Assembly: GCA_964532865.1 (NCBI GenBank)
Contig: CAZHJA010000009.1
Location: 1-22,143 of the forward strand
Direction of reading: 5' to 3'
Length of the DNA: 22,143 bases
DNA from: CAZHJA01 sp964532865
GTDB lineage: Bacteria; Patescibacteriota; Microgenomatia; UBA1406; GWC2-37-13
Shown here: piece by piece, positions 7,782-14,861 of the stretch
How the letters are laid out: each line of letters begins with the position of its first letter
How positions within the stretch are numbered: the first letter of the stretch is position 1
Program-made: the position numbers and the translations under genes
The notes under the pieces: generated by a model
Told to the model about the DNA's origin: nothing
The model's database searches: none
Seen by the model: only the letters and a program-made list of their open reading frames with translations

Positions 7782-8084
7782 ATGTCAAAAAAAACAAAAA
7801 AACAAAAAATTATTGCCTCTTATAGAAATAAATTAAGGCTTCTTGAATCGCAAAAAAGAGATTATGAATTAAAACAAGAAATAAAAGAAGAAAAAGAAGA
7901 AAAACAAAACCTTCCAAAAAAGGAAAAGGATAAAATCATCAAAGATATTCAAAAAGATAATACATATTCAAACTACTTTAAAACAGATTTTAAAAAAAGT
8001 CTTATTATCACTATATTAATCTTAGGATTTGAAATTGGACTTTATACTGCGGCAATAAATAACTTCGTACCTTTTCTTAAGTAG
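7782..8084 (+). CDS. Small Lys/Glu-rich protein with C-terminal membrane segment
   Basis: 100 residues from ATG 7782. The N-terminal two-thirds is a highly charged, probably helical region (SKKTKKQKIIASYRNK, then Glu/Lys-rich). It ends in one hydrophobic segment (about residues 74-94, SLIITILILGFEIGLYTAA), so it looks tail-anchored with the charged part in the cytoplasm. I do not recognise a named family. Alternative in-frame starts are ATG 7767 (five more residues) and TTG 7728 (overlaps no gene but abuts the divergent one). I chose 7782 because the N-terminus then begins with the basic motif, with TATGAT at 7766-7771 upstream. A TTGAAC/TACAAA pair (7728-7755) would instead favour 7767. The gene overlaps the convergent 2H-type gene by 8 bases. 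Confidence 0.65.
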   Translation: MSKKTKKQKIIASYRNKLRLLESQKRDYELKQEIKEEKEEKQNLPKKEKDKIIKDIQKDNTYSNYFKTDFKKSLIITILILGFEIGLYTAAINNFVPFLK

Positions 8085-8625
8085 TGGGCTTATATAAAGA
8101 AAAGGTGTGTATAATTTTTAAAATATTGTTTCCTTTTTCATGTGAAGTTTCAAATAGCACAAGCTCACCTACTAAAAAAGAAAACTCAATATCAGTATTT
8201 TTTAGTTTCTTCTTAAAAAGCAAATACTGCTGTTTTGATGCAATACGATAAGTTCCAATATCAAGATGAGGGATGTACTTTCCTAACTTTTGAAAAGAAC
8301 CATCAAATTGTCTTTCTATCTTTTCAGCCAACTTCTCAAGCTTTTTTTCCTTAATAAATTCAATAAATATCTTAATTTTGTGCCGTATAGACAAACTTAC
8401 ACAATGTGTGTAAAGATAAAACTGTTCTTGATCATATAATAAACTATTTAGTTTTTCTTTTATCTTTTCTTGTGATATGGATTCTTGAAAAGTAAATATC
8501 TTAATATGATAAATTTCTTCATCTACCCATTTATATCTCTCATATTCTTGCTTGATATGTTTTAGTTGTGTTTTAATTTTCTGCTTTGCAGAATTTGGAA
8601 TGTTAATTCCAATTATCAATGACAT
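8077..8625 (-). CDS. 2H phosphoesterase-like (LigT/2'-5' RNA ligase family) protein with altered HxT motifs
   Basis: 182 residues. The length and two spaced His motifs suggest the 2H superfamily, which acts on 2',3'-cyclic phosphates or 2'-5' linkages in RNA and nucleotides. The first motif lies in EIYHIKIFTF (H40-I41-K42), the second in YIPHLDIGTYR (H120-L121-D122). The context of the second matches the family's PHxTLGR. Both His are kept, but the Thr/Ser two residues later, which binds the phosphate, is Lys and Asp. Activity is therefore doubtful or altered. Its ATG overlaps the end of the upstream nucleotidylyltransferase gene by 10 bases, so the two form an operon. A distant unrelated fold cannot be ruled out without a profile search. 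Confidence 0.6.
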   Translation of the reverse strand: MSLIIGINIPNSAKQKIKTQLKHIKQEYERYKWVDEEIYHIKIFTFQESISQEKIKEKLNSLLYDQEQFYLYTHCVSLSIRHKIKIFIEFIKEKKLEKLAEKIERQFDGSFQKLGKYIPHLDIGTYRIASKQQYLLFKKKLKNTDIEFSFLVGELVLFETSHEKGNNILKIIHTFSLYKPTT

Positions 8626-9083
8626 AGATTATAAATGTTTGAACTTGAAAGTCCTTTTAATAATGAGACTACAGTCTTTACTTTTGCCCCTACTTGTTTA
8701 GCTTGTCTTTTTTTGTTTTTAATTTGTTTATCTCCTTTTGTAATGGCAATTACTTGTGGCTTGATTTTTTTTACAAGGCAAAAATATTCCTTGTCTTTTT
8801 CAAGATATGGTAAAAGTATAACTAAATCTACAAATGTGAGTCCTGAAAGAATTTTAGCTCTTTGTATTTGATTATGAATAGAGCTTTTTCCTTTTTTCTT
8901 TTTAATAAACTCATCACTTTCAAGTGCAATAATTAAATAGTCTCCCTGCTTTTTAGAATTTTTCAAAAAAGAAAAATGGCCGTAATGAATTAAGTCAAAA
9001 CATCCTCCGACAAGAACTTTTCTTTTGCTTTTAATTCTCTTTAAAATATTATCTAAATTATTAAAACTTACTATTTTATTCAT
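8616..9083 (-). CDS. Nucleotidylyltransferase of the cytidylyltransferase (RfaE/TagD-like) family
   Basis: 155 residues, about the size of a single-domain enzyme. VLVGGCFDLIHYGHFSFL (residues 23-40) holds the family's GxFDxxHxGH motif with H33 and H36. The C-terminal GLSSSNI (144-150) corresponds to the (I)SSTxI motif that binds the nucleotide. A KGDK segment (116-119) sits where the RfaE C-domain and related enzymes have GxDY or KG[GD]D. The family transfers a nucleotidyl group onto phosphosugars, glycerol-3-phosphate or similar. The substrate is unknown; cell-envelope sugar or cofactor activation is a reasonable guess only. I chose ATG 9083 over the TTG at 9095. It is cotranscribed with the 2H-type gene and divergent from the DUF4012 gene. 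Confidence 0.82.
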   Translation of the reverse strand: MNKIVSFNNLDNILKRIKSKRKVLVGGCFDLIHYGHFSFLKNSKKQGDYLIIALESDEFIKKKKGKSSIHNQIQRAKILSGLTFVDLVILLPYLEKDKEYFCLVKKIKPQVIAITKGDKQIKNKKRQAKQVGAKVKTVVSLLKGLSSSNIYNLCH

Positions 9084-9094
9084 ATGTTTGTACA

Positions 9095-9102
9095 ATTATA
9101 AT
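9095..9102. promoter_or_regulatory. Self-complementary -10 element between divergent genes
   Basis: The octamer ATTATAAT is its own reverse complement, so TATAAT reads on the plus strand (9097-9102, toward the DUF4012 gene, ATG 18 bases on) and on the minus strand (9100-9095, toward the nucleotidylyltransferase gene, ATG 11 bases on). No good -35 is visible on either side. One melted site could serve both genes in turn. Confidence 0.45.
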
Positions 9103-9120
9103 ATAAATAGTTAAAAATAT

Positions 9121-11373
9121 ATGAAATTAGAAACTGTTCAAATTGACGAAAAACAAAAGATAATAATTATATCCAAAAAACATTATCCTTTTATTGATTT
9201 ATTAAAATCCGAGCTTAAAAAATACAATGCTTCAATTTTTTTATCTCCAGTTTCACCAAAAGAAAAACATAAATTTGACTACTGCTTTTTTATAAATCAA
9301 ACAGCAAATCTTAACAAATACACCTCAAAACAAAAACTAATATTCATATTCCTCAACCAAAAACAGGGACTTCAAAATATTCTTAAAAAAGAAAAAGACA
9401 ATGTAAGAGTTATTGAAATTAAAGGAGATGATATTACAAAAAAAGATATTGATAAAATTTTATGGTTTACTTTATCAAAGAATAAAGAACAATTCCTTTT
9501 TATTACTGTACGCAATAAAAAGAAAAACAAACTTACCATATCCCAACAGAAAAAATTCAATATATTTCCTAAAATTACTGTAAAAAGAACTATTTTTTCC
9601 TTAATCTTCCTTTTTTTTATTTCCCACATTCTTTTTCTTTTTCCCCTTTCCTTATCTTCTTATTTCTTTTACCAATCAGCAATTGCACTAAAAAACGAAA
9701 ATGTGCAAAAAACAAAGCAATATCTAAAGTTTGGAGATAAGTCGCTGTTTTTAACAAAAAAACTCTATTCTTTTTCCCGTCCTACTCTATTACTATTCTC
9801 TCTAGCCTTAATGCCAGATACAGTCATAGATATTAATCAAAAAACAAATGATGTCTTGGATAGCTCTATTAGTTTGTCAGAAAATGCTAAACAAATATTC
9901 AAGCTTGTTTTAAATAAAAAGAAAAATAAAGAGCAAAAAGAAAACTTAATTTTTAGAATTAAAATACTTAAAAGAGAGCTAAAAATATTAAATAGTAACT
10001 TATCTTCTTTAAATCAAAAGCTCCCTTCTAATTTAAAATGGCTTCAAACTCCAAGAAAAGAAATTGCTTCTTTTCAAGAATTACTTTCAAAGATAAATAC
10101 AATGATGCCACATATTGATAACCTAATGGCAAAAGAAGATGAAAAAAAATATTTACTATTATTTGCAAATAACATGGAACTTCGACCTGGAGGAGGATTT
10201 ATTGGATCTTTTGCAATATTAACTATGAAAAATTATACATTGCAAGACTTGAAAATCTATGATGTTTATGATGCTGATGGACAGTTACAAGCTCACGTTG
10301 AACCCCCAAAGCCAATTAGAGAGCATTTAAATCAACCTCATTGGTATTTAAGAGACTCTGCGTTTTCTCCTGACTTTTTAGAAAACTATGCACAAGCCAA
10401 ATACTTTCTTGAAAAAGAAATGGGGTTTGAAGATTTCTCTGGAGCCTTCCTTATTACAACAAAAGCAATTGAAAATATTTTAGCTGCCTTTGAAAATGTT
10501 TATCTTCCTGATTATGATGAATCAATAAATCAGAAAAACTTTTATTTAAAAGCACAAATTCATTCAGAAAAAGACTTCTTTCCAGGCTCTATACAAAAAA
10601 AAAGCTTTTTATCATCTTTAACCAGAAATTTAATACTTAATGTTGAAAATGCCTCAATTTTAACTATTGCAAAACAATTAAAAAAATCACTAGATGAAAA
10701 ACAATTAGTGCTTTACATTGACAATACTGAAACACAAAAGCTTATTGATTCATTTTATTGGTCTGGAAGAATTTTTGAACCTAAATGCACTTCAAATTCA
10801 AATAATTGTGTGCCTGACTACTTTTTTCCAGTAGATGCAAATTTAGGAGTGAACAAAGCCAACTTTTTTATTAAACGAAGTATACATTTTAAAACCAAAA
10901 TAAATTCAAATGGAGAAATTTCTCACATTTTAACAATACAGTTTAAAAATGAATCTCCATCAGAAGTATTTCCTGGAGGAACATATAAGAATTATTTTCA
11001 GCTTTTTCTTCCAAAAGATGCAACAATTAAACAAATTACAAAAGATGATATATTAGTTGAAGATAGTGATTATAAAAATGAAGTATTTACAATAATTGGT
11101 TTTTTATTTAAAGTTCCTCCTAAAAAAACAACAAAAATATCAATTTCATATAAAATTGATAACAAAATCAAAAAAGGAAAAGGAGTATATCAACTAATTG
11201 CTCAAAAACAAATAGGCTCATCAAATAATGATTTTGCGCTTGAGATAATTGTTCCAAAAAATATATTTATTACAAATAAGAACTTTTCTCCTGTTGTTAA
11301 AGATAATCAAATTGTATATAATACTTCTTTATCAGCTGACAAAATCTTTTATATTGAATTAATTAAAGAATAA
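9121..11373 (+). CDS. DUF4012 domain membrane protein
   Basis: 750 residues. The N-terminal ~150 residues look cytoplasmic, with alternating strand/helix character (KIIIISKKHYPFIDLL; DYCFFINQ; KLIFIFLNQ), perhaps a decayed Rossmann-like domain. One strong membrane segment follows (about 157-184), and then a long region that should be outside the cell. The DUF4012 core is plain: KKYLLLFANNMELRPGGGF (343-360) IGSFAIL, then WYLRDSAFSPDF and the segment with YAQAKYFLEKEMGF and LITTKAIENIL. The C-terminal ~200 residues read as beta-rich, with two Cys in EPKCTSNSNNCVPD. The family is common in CPR and Actinobacteria, function unknown; an envelope role is inferred from topology. The gene ends one base before the bL25 start, so the two are cotranscribed. 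Confidence 0.88.
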   Translation: MKLETVQIDEKQKIIIISKKHYPFIDLLKSELKKYNASIFLSPVSPKEKHKFDYCFFINQTANLNKYTSKQKLIFIFLNQKQGLQNILKKEKDNVRVIEIKGDDITKKDIDKILWFTLSKNKEQFLFITVRNKKKNKLTISQQKKFNIFPKITVKRTIFSLIFLFFISHILFLFPLSLSSYFFYQSAIALKNENVQKTKQYLKFGDKSLFLTKKLYSFSRPTLLLFSLALMPDTVIDINQKTNDVLDSSISLSENAKQIFKLVLNKKKNKEQKENLIFRIKILKRELKILNSNLSSLNQKLPSNLKWLQTPRKEIASFQELLSKINTMMPHIDNLMAKEDEKKYLLLFANNMELRPGGGFIGSFAILTMKNYTLQDLKIYDVYDADGQLQAHVEPPKPIREHLNQPHWYLRDSAFSPDFLENYAQAKYFLEKEMGFEDFSGAFLITTKAIENILAAFENVYLPDYDESINQKNFYLKAQIHSEKDFFPGSIQKKSFLSSLTRNLILNVENASILTIAKQLKKSLDEKQLVLYIDNTETQKLIDSFYWSGRIFEPKCTSNSNNCVPDYFFPVDANLGVNKANFFIKRSIHFKTKINSNGEISHILTIQFKNESPSEVFPGGTYKNYFQLFLPKDATIKQITKDDILVEDSDYKNEVFTIIGFLFKVPPKKTTKISISYKIDNKIKKGKGVYQLIAQKQIGSSNNDFALEIIVPKNIFITNKNFSPVVKDNQIVYNTSLSADKIFYIELIKE

Positions 11374-11374
11374 T

Positions 11375-12160
11375 ATGGAAAAAACAAAAGAAAGGCATAC
11401 TCTTTCCACTGAAAAACGTAATGTTTTTGGCAAGAAATTAAAAAAAATGCGCCATGAAAATATTCTTCCGGCAAATATTTATGGAACTGATTTTAAATCT
11501 TTGGCAGTTTCTACAAAATTCAAAGATTTTATTAAAGTTTACAAAATAGCAAAAGAAACAGGAGTTATATATCTTTCAATAGAAAACAAAGAAATTCCTG
11601 TACTTATAAAAAATGTTCAGCTTCATCCAGTATCCCACCTTATACTCCATGTAGATTTCAGAAAAATTGACTTAAAGAAAAAAGTTGAAACAGAAGTTCC
11701 TATTAAAATTATTGGTGAATCTGAAGCAGTTACACAAAAAGAGGGCGTGCTATTAACTCTCTCAGATAAATTAATTATAGAAGCACTTCCTGAAGATATT
11801 CCTCAAAACTTTGAAATTGATATCTCGGCTTTAAAAGATATTGGACAAGAAATTAAAGTCAAAGATATTAAAATTACAGAAAAATTCGAAATTAAAGATG
11901 ATCCTGAAAAAGTAATTGTTTCAGTTACAGCTCACAAAGAAGAAAGTATTACTCCAGAAACAGAAACAGAGGCTCCTGAAATAACTACAGAAGCTCCTCC
12001 AAAAGAAGGAGAAGAAGTAGAGGCAGAAAGCAAAGAAGAAGTAAAAGCAGAAAGCAAAGAAGAACAAGTAGACGCATCTAAAGAAAAAGAGGGAGAAGGT
12101 AAAAAAGATAAAGAAGACAAAAATAAAGAAAAGAAACAAGAACAAAAAGTAAAAAAATAA
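11375..12160 (+). CDS. rplY: Large-subunit ribosomal protein bL25 (Ctc/TL5 type) with acidic-basic tail
   Basis: 261 residues. The N-terminal domain binds 5S rRNA: RHTLSTEKRNVFGKK, LPANIYG, and VQLHPVSHLILHVDFRKIDLKKKVETEVPI, the family's hallmark stretch. The second beta domain (about 95-185) continues through IEALPEDIPQNFEIDISALKDIG. The last ~70 residues are a low-complexity Glu/Lys tail, longer than in typical Ctc proteins, with an eight-residue near-repeat (EEVEAESK, EEVKAESK). The start follows the DUF4012 stop by one base with no Shine-Dalgarno. It is not in a ribosomal-protein operon, as is usual for this gene, but lies directly upstream of the nusA-infB group. Confidence 0.93.
   Translation: MEKTKERHTLSTEKRNVFGKKLKKMRHENILPANIYGTDFKSLAVSTKFKDFIKVYKIAKETGVIYLSIENKEIPVLIKNVQLHPVSHLILHVDFRKIDLKKKVETEVPIKIIGESEAVTQKEGVLLTLSDKLIIEALPEDIPQNFEIDISALKDIGQEIKVKDIKITEKFEIKDDPEKVIVSVTAHKEESITPETETEAPEITTEAPPKEGEEVEAESKEEVKAESKEEQVDASKEKEGEGKKDKEDKNKEKKQEQKVKK
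12011..12058 (+). repeat. Two tandem 24-bp units in the bL25 tail
   Basis: Units 12011-12034 and 12035-12058 differ at two positions. A third, broken copy begins at 12059 (GAAGAAC). They encode the acidic-basic octapeptide near-repeat and lie in a purine-only-biased stretch. The array looks like slippage-driven tail growth. Confidence 0.75.
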
Positions 12161-12262
12161 TTCTTTAAAAGACTTTAAAAAATAGGTCAAAAAAGATCTG
12201 CTAAAAAGAAAAAAATCTGCATTAAAGCTAGACTACCCTTTGTTTGTGAATTTTTCTTAATT

Positions 12263-12290
12263 GATTTTCATACTCCTTGTGTTAAAATAA
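12263..12290 (+). promoter_or_regulatory. Promoter of nusA
   Basis: TTGATT (12263-12268), a 16-bp spacer, then TAAAAT (12285-12290) preceded by TGT, an extended -10. The hexamer ends 6 bases before ATG 12297, so a leaderless start is expected. The bases just before the ATG contain AAGGAT, but this is too close to the start codon to act as a Shine-Dalgarno. The remainder of the 136-bp gap from the bL25 stop is A-rich with a direct repeat of ATCTGC, and I see no clear terminator in it. Confidence 0.55.
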
Positions 12291-12296
12291 AAGGAT

Positions 12297-13376
12297 ATGG
12301 CAATAATAAAAACAGAGTTTGCATTAGCACTAAATCAAGTTGCAACAGAAAGAGGAATCTCATCTAATGAGGTAATTGAGTCAATAGAAGCTGCTGTCCT
12401 TGCCGCATATAAAAAAGAGTATCCCGAAACCACTGAAGATGAATTAAAAGCTGTTATTAGCAAAGAAACAGGCGAAACAAAAATATATAAAGACAAAAAA
12501 AATATCACTCCTCCTGGATTTGGACGTATTGCTGCTCAAACTGCAAAGCAAGTCATCATACAAAAAATCAGAGAAGCTGAAAAGAAAACTGTAATCTCAC
12601 ATTATACAAACCAAATTGGCAAGATTATAAAAGGCAGAATTATACGTTATGATGGATATAGTGCTCATGTTGATATTGGAAAAGCACAAGGGATTATTCC
12701 AAAAGAAGAACAAATTAGAAATGAACATTATCAGATAAATAGCACTCTCACTGTGTTTATAAAAGAGATTACAAATGATAAATTTGGAAACATAAGAATA
12801 ATTCTTTCTAGAACTGATCCTAAATTAATAGAAGAGCTTTTTAAGCGTGAAGTTCCTGAAATTACAAACAATACAGTTGAAATTAAAAAAGTTGCAAGAG
12901 AACCAGGAGAAAGAGCAAAAATTGCAGTATTTAGTGAACAAAGCGGTGTAGATCCAGTAGGAGCATGTGTAGGCCAAAAGGGTATCCGTGTTCAAACCAT
13001 AACAGATGAATTAGGAGGAAGTGAAAAAATTGACATTATTCAATGGAGCAACGATAACACAATATTTTTAACATCTGCTCTTTCACCTGCAAAAATAGAT
13101 AAAGTAGAAATTGATGAAAAGGAAAAAAGAGCAAAAGTATTTGTTGATGAAGAACAAGCTCCTTTGGCAATTGGAAAAAGAGGAATAAATGTAAACTTAG
13201 CTTCAAAATTAACTGAATTTGAAATTGACATTAAACAAATATCAGAAAAGAAACCAAAAGAAGACGAAAAAAAAGAAAAAGAAGAGAAAAAAGTAAATGC
13301 TACTCCTTTAAAAAAACTTCCAAAAGATAATTCAAATAAAACTAAGAATAAAAAAGAACAAAAGACTAAAAAATAA
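12297..13376 (+). CDS. nusA: Transcription termination/antitermination factor NusA
   Basis: 359 residues. NusA binds RNA polymerase and controls pausing, termination and antitermination. Domains in order: the N-terminal polymerase-binding domain (about 1-105, with SIEAAVLAAYKKEYP and PPGFGRIAAQTAKQVI), S1 (about 110-180, GKIIKGRIIRYDGYSAHVDIG), and KH1 (about 190-260, ending in VDPVGACVGQKGIRVQ). KH2 (about 270-325) has APLAIGKRGINVNLASKL. The length is that of the minimal bacterial form without the C-terminal AR repeats of proteobacteria. A Lys/Glu-rich tail of about 40 residues follows KH2. It leads the nusA-infB cluster and has its own promoter. Confidence 0.97.
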   Translation: MAIIKTEFALALNQVATERGISSNEVIESIEAAVLAAYKKEYPETTEDELKAVISKETGETKIYKDKKNITPPGFGRIAAQTAKQVIIQKIREAEKKTVISHYTNQIGKIIKGRIIRYDGYSAHVDIGKAQGIIPKEEQIRNEHYQINSTLTVFIKEITNDKFGNIRIILSRTDPKLIEELFKREVPEITNNTVEIKKVAREPGERAKIAVFSEQSGVDPVGACVGQKGIRVQTITDELGGSEKIDIIQWSNDNTIFLTSALSPAKIDKVEIDEKEKRAKVFVDEEQAPLAIGKRGINVNLASKLTEFEIDIKQISEKKPKEDEKKEKEEKKVNATPLKKLPKDNSNKTKNKKEQKTKK

Positions 13377-13405
13377 TATTATTTTTTAAAATATTGAAAA
13401 AAAAT

Positions 13406-14857
13406 ATGAAATCTAGACCACCAATTGTTGTAATACTGGGCCATGTAGATCATGGAAAAACAACATTATTAGACTATATTAGAAAAAGCCGTATTACAAA
13501 TAAAGAGCATGGAGGAATAACTCAAAGAATAGGAGCTTATGAAATTGAAACTAATATTAAAGGATATGAGACAAACAAAATTACATTTATAGATACTCCA
13601 GGACATGAAGCTTTTTCAAAATTAAGAGCAAGAGGTGCTAATATCGCAGATATTGCAATACTAGTTATTGATGCTAAAGATTCAGTAAAGCCTCAAACTA
13701 TTGAATGCATATCGCATATAAAATCCTCTAATATTCCTTTTATTGTCGCATTAAATAAAATTGATCTACCTGATATTAATCTTGAAAAAGTAAAAAATGA
13801 TCTTTTAAAACATGAAGTAGTAATAGAAGATAAAGGAGGAAAAATTCCAGTTTTAACAATCTCCGCAAAAACAGGAAAGAGAATAAATGAACTTTTAGAA
13901 AGTATACTTCTTGTTTCTTCTGACTTAAAGCTTGAATATGACGTTAATGCGTCTTCTGAAAGCTACATTATTGAAACTAAAAAAGATAAACGAGGAATTG
14001 TTGCAAGTGTGGTTATTAAAAATGGCAAACTTGCAATCGGAGATACTATTTATTCAAAAGAAAATAAGGCAAAAATTAGATCAATGATAAATGATGTTGG
14101 AAGACAATTAAAAGAAGTCATTCCTTCAACTCCATTTGAAATGCTTGGATTCAATGAACTTCCTGCTGTTGGAAGTAAAATTACAAATAAACAAGAAGTA
14201 TTTAAGGAAAAGGAAGAAAATAAATATCAAGAAAAAGAAATTAATATGGATGAATTACTTGGTAAAGACAAAAAAAAGGAAAAAAAACTTTCACTTATTA
14301 TCAAAGCAGATTCACTGGGATCACTAGATACCATTGTATCTTCATTAAAAAGCAATTCAAATATTGAAATCGTTTTAGGTTCTGTTGGAAATATTAATAA
14401 GTCGGATGTATTTTTAGCAAAAACTACAAAATCTATAATTATAGGGTTTGCATCTAATTATTCTTTTGAAATAGGCGAGCTTGCAAAACAAGAAAAAATA
14501 ATTATAAAGTCCTATAATATTATCTATGAATTATTAGAAGAATTAAATGAGGTGGCTAAAGTAATAAGAGAAAAAGAACAGAGTGAAAAAAATCTAAAAG
14601 GAGAGGCTAAAATTCTTGCCAACTTTATTATTGAAGGTGAAAAAGTGTATGGTATAAAAGTATTAAAAGGTAAAATAAATCTAAATGACGAATTGCAGAT
14701 ATATCGTCAAAACAATCTATTAGGTAAGGCAAAGCTTATATCTTTGAAACAAAGAGCAAAAAGTGTTAAAGAAGTAAAAAAAGACCAAGAAGCAGGAATA
14801 CTCACTAATCCCCAGCTTGACTTTAGAGTAGGAGATGTGGTAAAATGTATCCTGTAG
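13406..14857 (+). CDS. infB: Translation initiation factor IF-2, minimal form
   Basis: 483 residues from ATG 13406; a TTG at 13394 would add four. IF-2 is the GTPase that places initiator tRNA on the 30S subunit and promotes subunit joining. The G domain starts almost at once: GHVDHGKTT (12-20), GGITQRIG (36-43, switch I), DTPGH (63-67), NKID (117-120), SAKTG. Domains II, III and the C-terminal C1/C2 region follow, with KADSLGSLDTIVSSL marking domain III and FRVGDVVKCIL ending the protein. The entire N-terminal extension, including IF2N modules, is absent; E. coli IF-2 has 890 residues. It sits 29 bases after nusA and 4 bases before the DHH-like gene. A TAAAAT at 13387-13392 could give an additional internal promoter. 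Confidence 0.97.
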   Translation: MKSRPPIVVILGHVDHGKTTLLDYIRKSRITNKEHGGITQRIGAYEIETNIKGYETNKITFIDTPGHEAFSKLRARGANIADIAILVIDAKDSVKPQTIECISHIKSSNIPFIVALNKIDLPDINLEKVKNDLLKHEVVIEDKGGKIPVLTISAKTGKRINELLESILLVSSDLKLEYDVNASSESYIIETKKDKRGIVASVVIKNGKLAIGDTIYSKENKAKIRSMINDVGRQLKEVIPSTPFEMLGFNELPAVGSKITNKQEVFKEKEENKYQEKEINMDELLGKDKKKEKKLSLIIKADSLGSLDTIVSSLKSNSNIEIVLGSVGNINKSDVFLAKTTKSIIIGFASNYSFEIGELAKQEKIIIKSYNIIYELLEELNEVAKVIREKEQSEKNLKGEAKILANFIIEGEKVYGIKVLKGKINLNDELQIYRQNNLLGKAKLISLKQRAKSVKEVKKDQEAGILTNPQLDFRVGDVVKCIL

Positions 14858-14861
14858 TATT

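Noticed and set aside
11921..12190. Antisense open frames opposite the bL25 tail, rich in Phe/Leu or Ser
   Set aside because: These are the mirror of the Glu/Lys-rich repeat tail; the apparent membrane protein is a composition artefact.
12161..12262. Possible terminator or regulatory RNA between bL25 and nusA
   Set aside because: It is A-rich with short direct repeats but has no GC-containing hairpin with a T tract and no recognisable riboswitch or leader motif.
12291..12296. AAGGAT before nusA as a Shine-Dalgarno
   Set aside because: It directly abuts the ATG, too close for pairing with 16S rRNA during initiation, and it sits in the promoter-to-start gap.
14136..14327. Small Lys-rich frame inside infB
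   Set aside because: It lies in another frame of the conserved IF-2 gene, with no start signal of its own.
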